From Desulfomicrobium sp. ZS1 (lineage in GTDB: Bacteria > Desulfobacterota > Desulfovibrionia > Desulfovibrionales > Desulfomicrobiaceae), in contig NZ_CP100351.1 in assembly GCF_024204645.1 (NCBI RefSeq), forward strand, positions 1,116,001 through 1,180,000: a DNA stretch of 64,000 nucleotides. Reading direction: 5' to 3'. Every line of letters begins with the position of its first letter. Positions within the stretch are counted from its first letter, which is position 1. A model generated the notes under the pieces. The model did not search any database, was not told the origin of the DNA, and saw only the letters and a list, made by a program, of their open reading frames with translations. The position numbers and the translations under genes were made by a program. This document shows positions 19,399 to 27,942 of the stretch, piece after piece.

Positions 19399-19704
19399 CT
19401 AAACTTCTTCAACAATAGTCAGCTTCATGTCGAGCACGATATCCTTGATCCTGTCCTCGAATCCCCGCATGTGGCCTGAGCGCAGGTGGCTTTCCAGCGC
19501 TTTGCGGTTGGTCCATTTTTCCAGCACCGTGACCCGGTCCGGGTCGAGGGGCTGGAAATGCAGTCCCATGTCGACGTCCCGGGCCGGAAAATAATCGACG
19601 CAACCCGGTTCCTGGCGGACCAGAACGGCCAGATCGCGGAATTCCCGCAGGAAGACAGGAGCGGTGCCGGGTCTGAGGGTGACATGGGCCACGACATGGA
19701 TCAT
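19399..19704 (-). CDS. Antibiotic biosynthesis monooxygenase (ABM) family protein
   Basis: A 101-residue ferredoxin-like alpha/beta-barrel protein. MIHVVAHVTLRPG, VRQEPGCVDYF and VLEKWTNRKALESHLRSGHM are typical of the ABM/YgiN family, which includes quinol monooxygenases and heme-degrading enzymes. The substrate is not deducible. The start at 19704 overlaps the DUF3592 stop (ATGA); the longer open frame runs through that gene and is not real. Last of three coupled genes (HMA, DUF3592, ABM). Confidence 0.85.
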   Translation of the reverse strand: MIHVVAHVTLRPGTAPVFLREFRDLAVLVRQEPGCVDYFPARDVDMGLHFQPLDPDRVTVLEKWTNRKALESHLRSGHMRGFEDRIKDIVLDMKLTIVEEV

Positions 19705-20201
19705 TTGGCCCCCTTTGTCGCGCCGGCCCCGCTCAACAGATAGACGCCGAATATGACGGCCACGCTGCCGGTCAGGAAACAGAAAAGGCCGACCCCCGCC
19801 TTGAGCAGGAAGAGGGGCATGTAAAGGTTGCGGTAAAGCAGGGATTGCGCGGGATCGTCCGGATCGACCAGCGCGGCCACGGGTCGCTTTTCTTCCTGCG
19901 CGGCGCGCAGGGACAGGTGCAGGTCCGTTTGCGGACATTCATCGCCGATGCATGAGAATTGCCCCTCAAAGGCGCGTCCTTCGAATTCGTAGCGGTAGTC
20001 GACCAGGGTCTGGTTGCCCAGCGCCTGGTCCTCGCTGGAAAAATGATCCACGGAAACGAGTTCGACAGTGATCGGCGTCCATGATGCGGCGGCCTGATGG
20101 ACCAGGGCGCTTTGTCCGGCATCCAGCAGGAAGCGGGTGCCGAGGATGACAAAGGGGATGCCCAGCACGAGCAGAATCATTTTGCGCAAGGTTGAAAACA
20201 T
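19701..20201 (-). CDS. DUF3592 membrane protein
   Basis: A 166-residue protein with one N-terminal (residues 7-27) and one C-terminal (about 128-155) transmembrane helix and an extracytoplasmic beta-rich middle. Strings such as VDYRYEFEGRAFEG and ALVDPDDPAQSLLYR are hallmarks of DUF3592. Function is unknown. It sits 3 nt after the HMA gene and is coupled to the ABM gene by a 4-nt overlap. Confidence 0.8.
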   Translation of the reverse strand: MFSTLRKMILLVLGIPFVILGTRFLLDAGQSALVHQAAASWTPITVELVSVDHFSSEDQALGNQTLVDYRYEFEGRAFEGQFSCIGDECPQTDLHLSLRAAQEEKRPVAALVDPDDPAQSLLYRNLYMPLFLLKAGVGLFCFLTGSVAVIFGVYLLSGAGATKGAK

Positions 20202-20204
20202 GTA

Positions 20205-20405
20205 CTAATCCTGCGGGTCGAAGCCGATTTTGCGGATCGCTTCTTTGACCTGGTCGAGATTGACCTCGGGCGTGGCGTCGAAGCTGGCCTGGCCGGGGGT
20301 GAGGGTCACGGTGATGCCCGAGATACCGGGCGTTGCCTCAAGCAGCTTGGTCACGGAACCCGTGCAGTGGGCGCATGACATTCCTGAAATTTTGATAACT
20401 GGCAT
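20205..20405 (-). CDS. Heavy-metal-associated (HMA) domain protein, copper-chaperone-like
   Basis: A 66-residue free-standing HMA domain. The metal site GMSCAHCTGSV (Cys-x2-Cys at residues 10 and 13) binds Cu(I) or a similar soft metal in this family. It would carry metal in the cytosol to a P-type ATPase, but none is encoded nearby. AAGGAGGCCTCC precedes the ATG. First gene of the three-gene run toward the ABM protein. Confidence 0.9.
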   Translation of the reverse strand: MPVIKISGMSCAHCTGSVTKLLEATPGISGITVTLTPGQASFDATPEVNLDQVKEAIRKIGFDPQD

Positions 20406-20526
20406 GGAGGCCTCCTTTTTTTGCGATCATGGCCGAAAGAGTCGTGGAAGGCAACGCTTGCAGGCACTGGACAGGACGGTGCGTTTTGGGACAAGTGATA
20501 TGAAAAACATTTAACAAGGGCATACC

Positions 20527-21360
20527 ATGCTTTTTCGCAATTCGAAATTACGACTGAACCGCCGGAGCTTAAGCTCGTGCGTGGCGGATGAATATTGGAA
20601 ACGGTATCGCATCAAATTGAAAGACAAGGCCGCCGTGACGGGCATCGCAAAAGCCGGAGATCTTGTGGTGCGCACTCTGGACATGATCGGCGATCATATT
20701 GCGTCCGGAATCACGACTGATGCACTGAACACCCTGGTCCACGATTTCACTCTGGAACATGGGGCAGTGCCCGCGCCCCTGGGCTATCGGGGATTTCCGA
20801 AGAGTACGTGCGTATCCGTCAACGACGAGATATGTCACGGCATCCCCGGTCCGCGCGAGCTGCGCGAGGGCGACATCGTCAACGTCGACGTGACCAGCAT
20901 CAAGGACGGGTGGTTCGCCGACGCCAATCGCACGTTTTTCGTCGGCGAGGTTTCGGCCGAGGCCAGAAGGTTGGTGGACGTGACGGCGCAGTGTCTGGCC
21001 CGCGGCATCGCGGCCGTGCGACCAGGGGCGACCCTTGGCGACGTGGGCCATGCCGTGCAGAGCCATGCCGAGGCGGCCGGGTATTCCGTGGTGCGCGAAT
21101 TGGTCGGCCACGGAGTGGGGCACGCTTTTCACGAACAGCCCCAAGTCAACCACACCGGGCGTCCAGGCCTTGGCATCGTGCTCGTGCCGGGCATGGTCTT
21201 CACCATCGAGCCCATGATTAACCAGGGTGGTCTGGCCATCCGGCGACTCGATGACGACTGGACCGTTGTCACGGCTGACGGCTCCCTTTCGGCCCAGTTC
21301 GAGCAGACCTTGCTGGTTACCGAGAAAGGAGTGCGCAGTTTGACCCCGTATCCGCTCTGA
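20527..21360 (+). CDS. map: Methionine aminopeptidase, type I
   Basis: A 277-residue dinuclear metalloprotease that removes initiator Met from nascent proteins. The metal ligands are seen in NVDVTSIKDGWFADANRTF (two Asp), GHGVGHAFHEQP (His), MVFTIEPM (Glu) and SAQFEQTLLVT (Glu), and CVSVNDEICHGIPG is the substrate-side His. The first ~30 residues (Arg/Ser-rich, starting MLFRNSKLRLNRR) extend beyond the usual bacterial start. The real start could be further in, but no better ribosome site is seen. Monocistronic, closed by a terminator. Confidence 0.95.
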   Translation: MLFRNSKLRLNRRSLSSCVADEYWKRYRIKLKDKAAVTGIAKAGDLVVRTLDMIGDHIASGITTDALNTLVHDFTLEHGAVPAPLGYRGFPKSTCVSVNDEICHGIPGPRELREGDIVNVDVTSIKDGWFADANRTFFVGEVSAEARRLVDVTAQCLARGIAAVRPGATLGDVGHAVQSHAEAAGYSVVRELVGHGVGHAFHEQPQVNHTGRPGLGIVLVPGMVFTIEPMINQGGLAIRRLDDDWTVVTADGSLSAQFEQTLLVTEKGVRSLTPYPL

Positions 21361-21393
21361 GTTCACGTTATCTTCGGTAATACGAAAGGAAGA

Positions 21394-21434
21394 CCCGCGC
21401 TCACGGACATCTGTAAGCGCGGGCCTTTTTTTTT
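21394..21434 (+). terminator. Terminator of map
   Basis: CCCGCGC at 21394-21400 pairs with GCGCGGG at 21417-21423, followed by CC and a run of nine or more Ts. Immediately to the right, GGCCGGGAAG at 21440-21449 pairs with CTTCCCGGCC at 21454-21463 and probably closes the fdhAB transcript from the other side. Confidence 0.9.
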
Positions 21435-21488
21435 AGAGAGGCCGGGAAGCCGTCTTCCCGGCCGGCCGATGGAGGAGGGCCTTCTGGA

Positions 21489-22223
21489 CTAGGCCTTGCT
21501 TCTGGAAGTCGAGCCGAAGAGCTTGGCGAACATGGCCTTGCGGTCCATGAGCCCAGGCGTGGTGGCCGCGGCCACCGCAAAATCGTGAAACTTTTGCGGT
21601 GCCATCTGGTAGAGGTAGATGACCCTGGTCGAATCGGCGTCGCCCAACACCGCGTCAGGGAATTTCTTCTGCACCTCGGCCAGGCGTTTTTCAGCCAGGG
21701 CCAACATCTCGTCCCGATCTCCGAAGTTCATTGTTCCGGTCGGGCAGGCCTGCACGCAGGCAGGCTTGAGGCCATTCTGGACGCGGTCAAGGCACATGGT
21801 GCACTTGGTGATGACCTTGGTGGCCGGATCCTGACGCGGAATGTTGTAGGGGCAGGCTTCGCGGATTTCATCGAAATCAGGCAAATCCTTGGTTCTTTCA
21901 GTGAAGGTGACGGCACCGGTGACTTCGTCCTGCAGGATGGCCTGGTCGTCGTAGGCATCGGCGGTCATTTTGCAGGGGGGTTCGGTGCAATGCCGGCACT
22001 GTTCAGGAAAGAAGAGCCAGGCGGCCATGAAGCCCTGGTCGTCGGCAACTTCTTTCATGTGCACGGTTTTATAGGTGATGGCCGAAACATCCATGGGGTT
22101 CTGATGCGACCCATGGTTTTTGGTCTGCTCGGCCGGGAGCTTGTTCCACTGTTTGCATGCGATCTGACAACCGCGACAGGCCGTACATTTGGTCAGATCG
22201 ATGAAGAATGATTTTCCTGACAT
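21489..22223 (-). CDS. fdhB: Formate dehydrogenase iron-sulfur (beta) subunit
   Basis: A 244-residue ferredoxin-type subunit that passes electrons from the Mo/W site to periplasmic cytochromes. Four cysteine groups for four 4Fe-4S clusters are visible: CTACRGCQIACKQW, CRHCTEPPC, CPYNIPR with CTMC, and CVQACPTG. No signal peptide or membrane helix is present, so it is probably carried across the membrane with FdhA by the Tat system. It is shorter than membrane-anchored FdnH, fitting the soluble two-subunit FdhAB of Desulfovibrio types. No cytochrome or membrane gamma gene follows. Confidence 0.95.
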   Translation of the reverse strand: MSGKSFFIDLTKCTACRGCQIACKQWNKLPAEQTKNHGSHQNPMDVSAITYKTVHMKEVADDQGFMAAWLFFPEQCRHCTEPPCKMTADAYDDQAILQDEVTGAVTFTERTKDLPDFDEIREACPYNIPRQDPATKVITKCTMCLDRVQNGLKPACVQACPTGTMNFGDRDEMLALAEKRLAEVQKKFPDAVLGDADSTRVIYLYQMAPQKFHDFAVAAATTPGLMDRKAMFAKLFGSTSRSKA

Positions 22224-22232
22224 ATTGGCTCC

Positions 22233-25200
22233 TTACGCTTTCTTCACGTTGACCATGAAGGCCTTGCTTTCCGGAATGCCGGTGTTGGGATCGCCGACCG
22301 CCGGGGTGAGCAGGTTGGCCGCATCCCCGCCATCTTTGGGCCAGACCCATCCATAGTGCCATGGAATGCCGATCACATGAACCGGATTCCCCATGACATC
22401 GAAGGGTTTGAAGCGCTTGGTGACAATGGCGATGGCCCAGAGCTGCCCTCGCTGGTTCTCCAGAATGACCTTTTCGCCGTTCTTGATGCCTTTGAGTTCC
22501 GCCAGTTCTTCGCTCATTTCGCAAAACATCTGCGGCTGGGCTTCCGTCAGCCAGGGCAGCCAGCGGGTCAGTACGCCCGTCTGCCAGTGCTCGCTGACAC
22601 GGTAGGTCGTGCAGACGAACGGGAAGCGCGGGTCGCAAGTGCTGCGCTTGTGAGCGTCCTCGGCAAACATCATGGCCGTGGGGCTGTTGAGCTGCTTGGA
22701 GAAGGGATGCTCGGTGACCGGACATTCCAGGGGTTCGTAGTATTCGGGCAGCGGACCGTCGTTGAGGCCCGGGCCATAGATCTGTCCCACACCATGCTTC
22801 TGCATGATGAAGGGATGCTTGGCGCCTGCGTCTCCGCCGCCATCGACCACGTCGATGAGCCACTTTTTGTTTGCGGCGTCCCATGCCAGGACAGGCTTCT
22901 GCGGTGCCCAGGGTTTGCCGGCCATGTCGACGGAAGCTCTGTTGTAGATGATGCGGCGGTTGACCGGCCAGGACCAGGTCCATCCGGGGAAGAGACCGAT
23001 TTTGGCCTGTTCCGGAGTCTGGGTCTTGTCGCGGCGTTCGGACATGTTGCCCTTGTCGGTGTAGGAGGCGGTGTAGATCCAGTTGCCGGAGCAAGTCGAG
23101 CCGTCGGCCTGCAGCAGCACGAAGCTCGGGACCTGGCTGCCCGCTTTGTACACGGTTTCCTTGCCGTCAGCGCCCTTGATGGTCGTGTCTTTCAGGAAAT
23201 AGCCGTTGATGAGCCTAGCGACCTTGTGCGGATCGAAAACGTGTCCATCGCCCCAGTCGTCGACGTTGAGGTTGAGGATCGGATCGGGGAACGCGCCTTT
23301 TTCCTTCTTGTACAGTTCGCGGATTTTGAGCGCCAGTTCATAGATGATGTCGCCGTCGGGCTTGGACTCGCCCATGGGCTTGGGACCGGCGTAGCGCCAC
23401 TGCATCCAGCGGCCGGAGTTGGAGATGGAGCCTTGCTTTTCCACCGAGACGGCGCAGGGCAGGAAGAAGACTTCGGTCTTGATCTTCTTGGGATCAACGC
23501 CCGGGCCCTTCCAGAAGGAGCCGGTCTCGTTCTCGAACATGTTGACGTTGACCATCCAGTCCAGCTTGGACAGGGCTTCGCGGGTTTTGTTGGAGTCCGC
23601 GCCGCTGGCGGCAGGGTTCATGCCCCAGGCGAAGAAACCCTTGAATTGGTCTTTGAGCATCTTGTCGAAGAGCACCAGCCAGGAAGCGTTCTGTCCGACA
23701 TCGAGCTTGGGCATCCAGTTGTAGGCGGTGGACAGGTCGGCTTCCTTGTAGAAGGACTTGAGCAGGCTGGCCATGTACTTGGGTTTGTGCTGCCACCAGT
23801 TGACGCTCTTGGGGTCCTTGCTGGCCGGGGTGTTGGCCTTGTTGTAGTCTTCCAGGGTTGCCCAGTTGGCGCGCGGGGTGGCCATGTAGCCGGGAATGAT
23901 GTGGAAGAGCAGGGCCTGGTCGGTGGAACCCTGGACGTTGGATTCGCCGCGCAGCGCATTCACGCCGCCGCCGGCCACGCCCATGTTGCCCAGCAGCAGC
24001 TGGATGATGCTCATGGCGCGGATGTTCTGCACGCCGACGGTGTGCTGGGTCCAGCCCATGGCATACAGGATGGTACCGGATTTGTCCGCTTTACCCGTGG
24101 CTGTGTACGCCTTGTAGAAGGCCAGCAGTTTGTCTTCGGGAGAACCGGAGATGGAGGAAACTTTCTTGGAGTCGTAACGCTCGTAGTGTTTTTTTAGGAT
24201 CTGGTACACGCAGCGGGGATCCTTCAAGGTCATGTCCCGCTTGGGTACGCCGTTCTCGTCCATCTCGAAGTTCCAGGACTTTTTGTCGTAGGCGCGCTTG
24301 CCTTCGTCAAAGCCCGAGAACAGACCGTCCTTGAAGCTGAAATCCTTGGAAACGAGAAAAGAGGCGTTGGTGTAATGGAGGACATATTCCTTCTGGATCA
24401 GGTCGTTGTCCAGAATGTATTTGATCATGCCGCCCAGGACGCCGATATCGGAGCCTGAACGCAGGGGTACATACATGTCCGCTTTGGAGGAGGTGCGGGT
24501 GTAGCGCGGGTCGACGTGAATGACCGTCGCGCCTGCTTCCTGCGCCCTGGTGACCCATTTCCAACAGATGGGGTGGTTTTCGGCAGCGTTGCTGCCCATT
24601 ATTAAAATGCAATCACTGTTCTTGAAGTCGATCCAGTGGTTGGTCATCGCGCCGCGTCCGAACGACTCTGCCAGAGCCGCAACAGTTGCGCTGTGTCAAA
24701 TACGGGCCTGATGCTCTATGTATGTTAGCCCCAGACTGCGCAGGAAGGCCTGGTAGATCCAGCATTCCTCGTTGTCCATGGCCGCCGAGCCGATAGAGGC
24801 TAGGCCTTCGGTGCGGTTGACGACTTCGCCCTTGGCGTTCTTTTCGGTAAAGGATTCGTCACGGACTTTTTTGACGCGCTTGGCGATCTCCGTGATGGCC
24901 CAATCCCAGCTCTTTTCTTCCCACTTGTCGCTGCCGGGTGCACGGTACTGCACCTTGGTGATGCGCTGGGGATTTTCGGTCAGCTGGTAAATGGCCGAGC
25001 CTTTGGCGCACAGAGCGCCTTCGTTGATGGGATGATCCGGATCGCCTTCAATGTTGATGGCGCGTCCTGTTTTTTCGTCGGTGGTGACGATGAGTCCGCA
25101 GCCTACCGAACAATAGCAGCAAACCGAGGTGGTTTCCTTGCCTTTGCGCAAGCTCAAAAGCTGAGCATGGGCCTTGGTCGGCGCCAGGTCAAACCCGAGG

Positions 25201-25268
25201 CCCCCGAAGGCCGTGACCGCTGTCGCAGCGGCCGTGAGTTTGACGAATTCTCTTCTTCCCAGTTTCAT
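22233..25268 (-). CDS. fdhA: Formate dehydrogenase catalytic subunit, selenocysteine-containing, Tat-exported
   Basis: About 1011 residues if the in-frame TGA at 24698-24696 is read as selenocysteine (codon 191). Around it the protein reads HQARI-Sec-HSATVAALAESFGRGAM, the active-site context of FdnG-type enzymes. The N-terminus is a Tat signal (GRREFVKLTAAA, cut near AHA). Then comes a 4Fe-4S motif CCYCSVGCGLIV with a fourth Cys in NEGALC, then molybdopterin-binding domains (MGSNAAENHPICWKW, MGWTQHTVGVQ) and a C-terminal guanylate-binding domain. It oxidises formate or reduces CO2 with Mo or W bis-MGD. CAGGAGGAACTGC precedes the ATG. Gene callers will split it at the TGA. Confidence 0.96.
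24655..24698 (-). promoter_or_regulatory. UGA recoding site with probable bacterial SECIS hairpin
   Basis: On the minus strand the TGA is followed by CACAGCGCAACTGTTGCGG and then CTCTGGCAG. This aligns with the fdhF/fdnG recoding element (TGA, then CACGGCCC...GGTTGCAGG). CAGCGCAAC...GTTGCGGCTCTGG gives a stem-loop with the GU-containing apical segment that SelB needs, about 15-20 nt after the UGA. selA, selB, selC and selD are not in the window. Confidence 0.75.
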
Positions 25269-25594
25269 GCAGTTCCTCCTGACAATGTTTCTGGTGTTTA
25301 CCTACCACGAATTTCCCGGCCGAGGCGTAATTGCAGCCATCGGCCCGAAGGGAGAACGGAATCGAACCTTAGAGGGACCACGGGCCGGGTCACTCTGCTT
25401 CCAATTATCTTCACGCGGACGCGTCTGGCCAGAACCGGACGAAGGTCAAAACCAAGTCCGAAAAAGGGCAGCATGTACTGCGACCGGGAAGGTTCTGATT
25501 CCTGCGTGAAAGATGTGGATACTTTCGATGCGTTTTCCGATTTTTTCATGTTCATGCATATGCATGAAAAAAAGAAGCATGCGCAAGAAGATTC
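25269..25594. other. Upstream region of fdhA
   Basis: Holds the fdhA promoter and leader. CGGCCCG at 25341-25347 can pair with CGGGCCG at 25381-25387, enclosing a possible leader structure. A perfect 18-bp palindrome, TTCATGCATATGCATGAA, lies at 25551-25568, nested in TTTTTTCATG/CATGAAAAAA, near the end of the transposase-like gene. It could be a weak terminator or an operator. No gene is convincing on either strand and I could not assign -35/-10 or -24/-12 boxes. Confidence 0.45.
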
Positions 25595-26455
25595 TTAATC
25601 CTCAAAGTCCGGCACCATGGCGCAGAGATATTCGGCCAGGATGGAAAAAATATCATCGTTCTTGTGATTGTAGCGGAATTCCAATTCCTTGATGTAAAGC
25701 GGAAAGTTTCTGGGAGAGATGCCTTTCAAACGTCTGAACCAGTCCTTGGAGAAGGACCAGAATCCCTTGGAGGAATCTATGAACAGTCCCTTGTCGGCGT
25801 GGCGGATGTTGTAGATTGCAGATAGATGACTGCCACCGACCAGCAGCGCTGCATACTGTTTGAAGCGGTCTGTATATATGATCTTGCCCAGACTGGCGGT
25901 TTTTAGATGAAAGTTCATCTTGAAATGGATGATGCTGTCCCCGTCAAGTTCGGGAATGAGGTCGGCGAATACGTGGGGGCCTCGTTCCACGATGCCGAAT
26001 ACGGGCATGCGCGAGCCGTTTTTGCTGCTCATGTCCAGGTGGAATTTGCCGGATTTCGAGAAATCAAGTCCCTCGATGGAGCGGATGATCAGGCGTGCAT
26101 CCAGTGAGTGGGCCAGGATGGCCATGCGCAAGGTGGTCGCCGCCTTGTAGGCGGTGTTGTAGGTGATGCCGAGCTGTTCCGCCATGCGGCCCGTGGGCAC
26201 TTCCAGTTCGAAGAGTTTGATGAGGCGCAGCCATTGCTGGGCGGAAAGATTGCCGTTGTTTATGAAGCGCTGGCTGAAGTCGTGAAATGTGTACGAACAC
26301 CGGGAGCAACGCCGCTTGCCGTCTCGCAGGGAATAGAGTTTGCGGCTGCGGCATTTGGGGCAAAATCGTTGATGGTTTTTCCAGCAAAATTGCAACAAAA
26401 ATTTTTTTGCTGAATTTTCATTTTTTACAATATTTTCAAAAAGTTGAAAATTCAT
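25595..26455 (-). CDS. IS1595/ISXO2-like transposase relative, catalytic Glu apparently lost
   Basis: A 286-residue protein with the domain order of IS1595-family transposases. A zinc ribbon (FCPKCRSRKLYS...CSRCSYTF) comes first, then a helix-turn-helix (PTGRMAEQLGITYNTAYKA), then an RNase-H-like core (GLDFSKSGKFHLDMSS, YTDRFKQYAALL). In active members the last catalytic Glu lies in a (H)xNxxExFWS motif. Here the aligned string is IDSSKGFWSFSK, with Lys at the Glu position. I found no terminal inverted repeats or target duplications. It may be a dead insertion sequence or a domesticated DNA-binding protein sitting upstream of fdhA. Confidence 0.8.
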   Translation of the reverse strand: MNFQLFENIVKNENSAKKFLLQFCWKNHQRFCPKCRSRKLYSLRDGKRRCSRCSYTFHDFSQRFINNGNLSAQQWLRLIKLFELEVPTGRMAEQLGITYNTAYKAATTLRMAILAHSLDARLIIRSIEGLDFSKSGKFHLDMSSKNGSRMPVFGIVERGPHVFADLIPELDGDSIIHFKMNFHLKTASLGKIIYTDRFKQYAALLVGGSHLSAIYNIRHADKGLFIDSSKGFWSFSKDWFRRLKGISPRNFPLYIKELEFRYNHKNDDIFSILAEYLCAMVPDFED

Positions 26456-26715
26456 TTATGAAAAATCCTGTGCAAAATTGTGGGTAATAACGATTATGTG
26501 CTTTTTGACGGATATCTTATTTAGACAAGATATGTCTGGATTATATTCTGTCATAAAAGACATAATACCTCGTGACCATAAGGATGAAACTCATGGTTTT
26601 GCACAGAATACAGCCGTTACTCCGCGAGAGCAAGCCTCGGAGTTTCAGTGGCGCATGCTGTTTTTTTTAGCTAATCAAGATCAGAGCATATAACGATTTC
26701 TCCAAGGAGGCTGAT
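26456..26715. promoter_or_regulatory. AT-rich upstream region with several inverted repeats
   Basis: Lies between the divergent transposase-like gene and the sensory cluster. CTGTGCAAAA at 26468-26477 is an exact inverted partner of TTTTGCACAG at 26597-26606. Between them, AGACA-AGATA-TGTCT and TGTC-ATAAAA-GACA form small palindromes. This arrangement suggests operator sites for the plus-strand operon, but no regulator can be named. Confidence 0.45.
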
Positions 26716-27942
26716 GTGCGCGGAGGATTGCGGATTCTTCTTTTAGCGTTGTGCGCGATGTGGCTGGCGTCCTGCCAGGATGCGGAGGTCCAGATTCCTC
26801 TCGCCCCGGTAGATCTCGGCGTGACCGATACCGAAGTCATCTTCGGGTCTTCTCTGGCTTTGCAGGGGCACGCCGGATATCTGGGGCAGGAAACGCTGCG
26901 CGGAGCAATGAGTTATTTGCAGCATGTCAACGAACAAGGCGGAGTGCATGGACGGACAATACGTGTCATCACCCGCGATGATTCCTACGATCCGCCGAAA
27001 TGTCTGGACAACACCCAGCGTTTTCTCATCGAGGATCAGGTCTTTGGGCTTTTCTGCTACGTGGGTACCCCGACCACGGTTAAAATCTTGCCTTTGGTGG
27101 AAGAGGCGCAGGTTCCGCTGCTGGGCATGTTCACCGGGGCCAATGCGCTGCGCGAACCCTTCATGCCTTACCTTATTAATGTGCGCGCTTCGTACTATCA
27201 GGAAACCAACGCCGCGGTGGAGCATCTGGTGCAGGATCTCAAACTGACCCGCATCGCGGTCTTCTACCAATACGACGCCTTTGGCTTCGACGGTCTGACC
27301 GGTACGGAACTGGCGCTCAAACGGTTTGGACTGGAGCCCGTGGCCAGAGGAAGCTATGTACGCGGCACGCATGACATCAGCGAGGGTCTGCAGCGTATCC
27401 GTGAATCCGGGGCCGAGGCCGTGGTCATGATCGGCACGTCGGACCCATGCGCGAACTTCATCCGCAAATCTCTTGAAAATGATTACGCCCCTATTTTCTA
27501 CATGGTCTCCTTTGTGGGCGCCAAGGAGTTGTCGCGCAACCTCTTGCAGTCCGAAACGAGACGTGTGGACGTGATCATGTCCCAGGTAGTGCCCCCACCC
27601 TTGAGTCGCGACGGCACTGTGGCTGAAAGCGCCAAGGAATTCGCCCAGTTGCTGGAGAAGTATTATCCTGGAGAGGAGCCAAACTTCGTTGGGTTCGAGG
27701 GGTATATCAACGCCAAGGTTCTCGTGGAGGGACTCCGGCGGGCCGGACGGGATTTGAGCCGCAAATCCTTTTTGGAGGCCATCACCTCCATGACGGATTT
27801 TTCTCTGGGCGGTGATGTCGGGCTGACTTTCGGTCCTTTGGACCATCAGGGCATGGACAAGGTCTACTTCACCCGCCTGCGTGAAGGTCGGTTCATACTC
27901 CTTGATGATTGGGCGCAGCTTGTCAGGGAGGGACACAGATGA
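26716..27942 (+). CDS. LivK-like periplasmic binding lipoprotein, sensory type
   Basis: A 408-residue type I periplasmic binding protein. It starts with GTG after CCAAGGAGGCTGAT. The signal peptide LLLALCAMWLASC ends in a lipobox, so the protein is probably lipid-anchored in the periplasm. TEVIFGSSLALQGHAGYLGQ and GVHGRTIRVITRDDSYDPPK are typical of branched-chain amino acid or amide receptors. No permease or ATPase genes follow. Instead its stop overlaps the start of a histidine kinase (ATGA), so it most likely presents a ligand to that kinase rather than to a transporter. The ligand is unknown. Confidence 0.88.
   Translation: MRGGLRILLLALCAMWLASCQDAEVQIPLAPVDLGVTDTEVIFGSSLALQGHAGYLGQETLRGAMSYLQHVNEQGGVHGRTIRVITRDDSYDPPKCLDNTQRFLIEDQVFGLFCYVGTPTTVKILPLVEEAQVPLLGMFTGANALREPFMPYLINVRASYYQETNAAVEHLVQDLKLTRIAVFYQYDAFGFDGLTGTELALKRFGLEPVARGSYVRGTHDISEGLQRIRESGAEAVVMIGTSDPCANFIRKSLENDYAPIFYMVSFVGAKELSRNLLQSETRRVDVIMSQVVPPPLSRDGTVAESAKEFAQLLEKYYPGEEPNFVGFEGYINAKVLVEGLRRAGRDLSRKSFLEAITSMTDFSLGGDVGLTFGPLDHQGMDKVYFTRLREGRFILLDDWAQLVREGHR

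Noticed and set aside
24650-24760. Frameshift or nonsense mutation in fdhA
   Set aside because: The TGA falls exactly at the known selenocysteine position with conserved residues on both sides and a SECIS-like stem, so it is recoding.
25340-25390. tRNA-like GGTTCGATTCC on the minus strand upstream of fdhA, considered as a selC fragment
   Set aside because: The T-stem does not pair, and no acceptor, anticodon arm or TCA anticodon could be placed.
25500-26720. Terminal inverted repeats of an intact IS1595 element
   Set aside because: The palindromes at 25551-25568 and 26468/26597 do not match each other as element ends, and no target duplication was visible.
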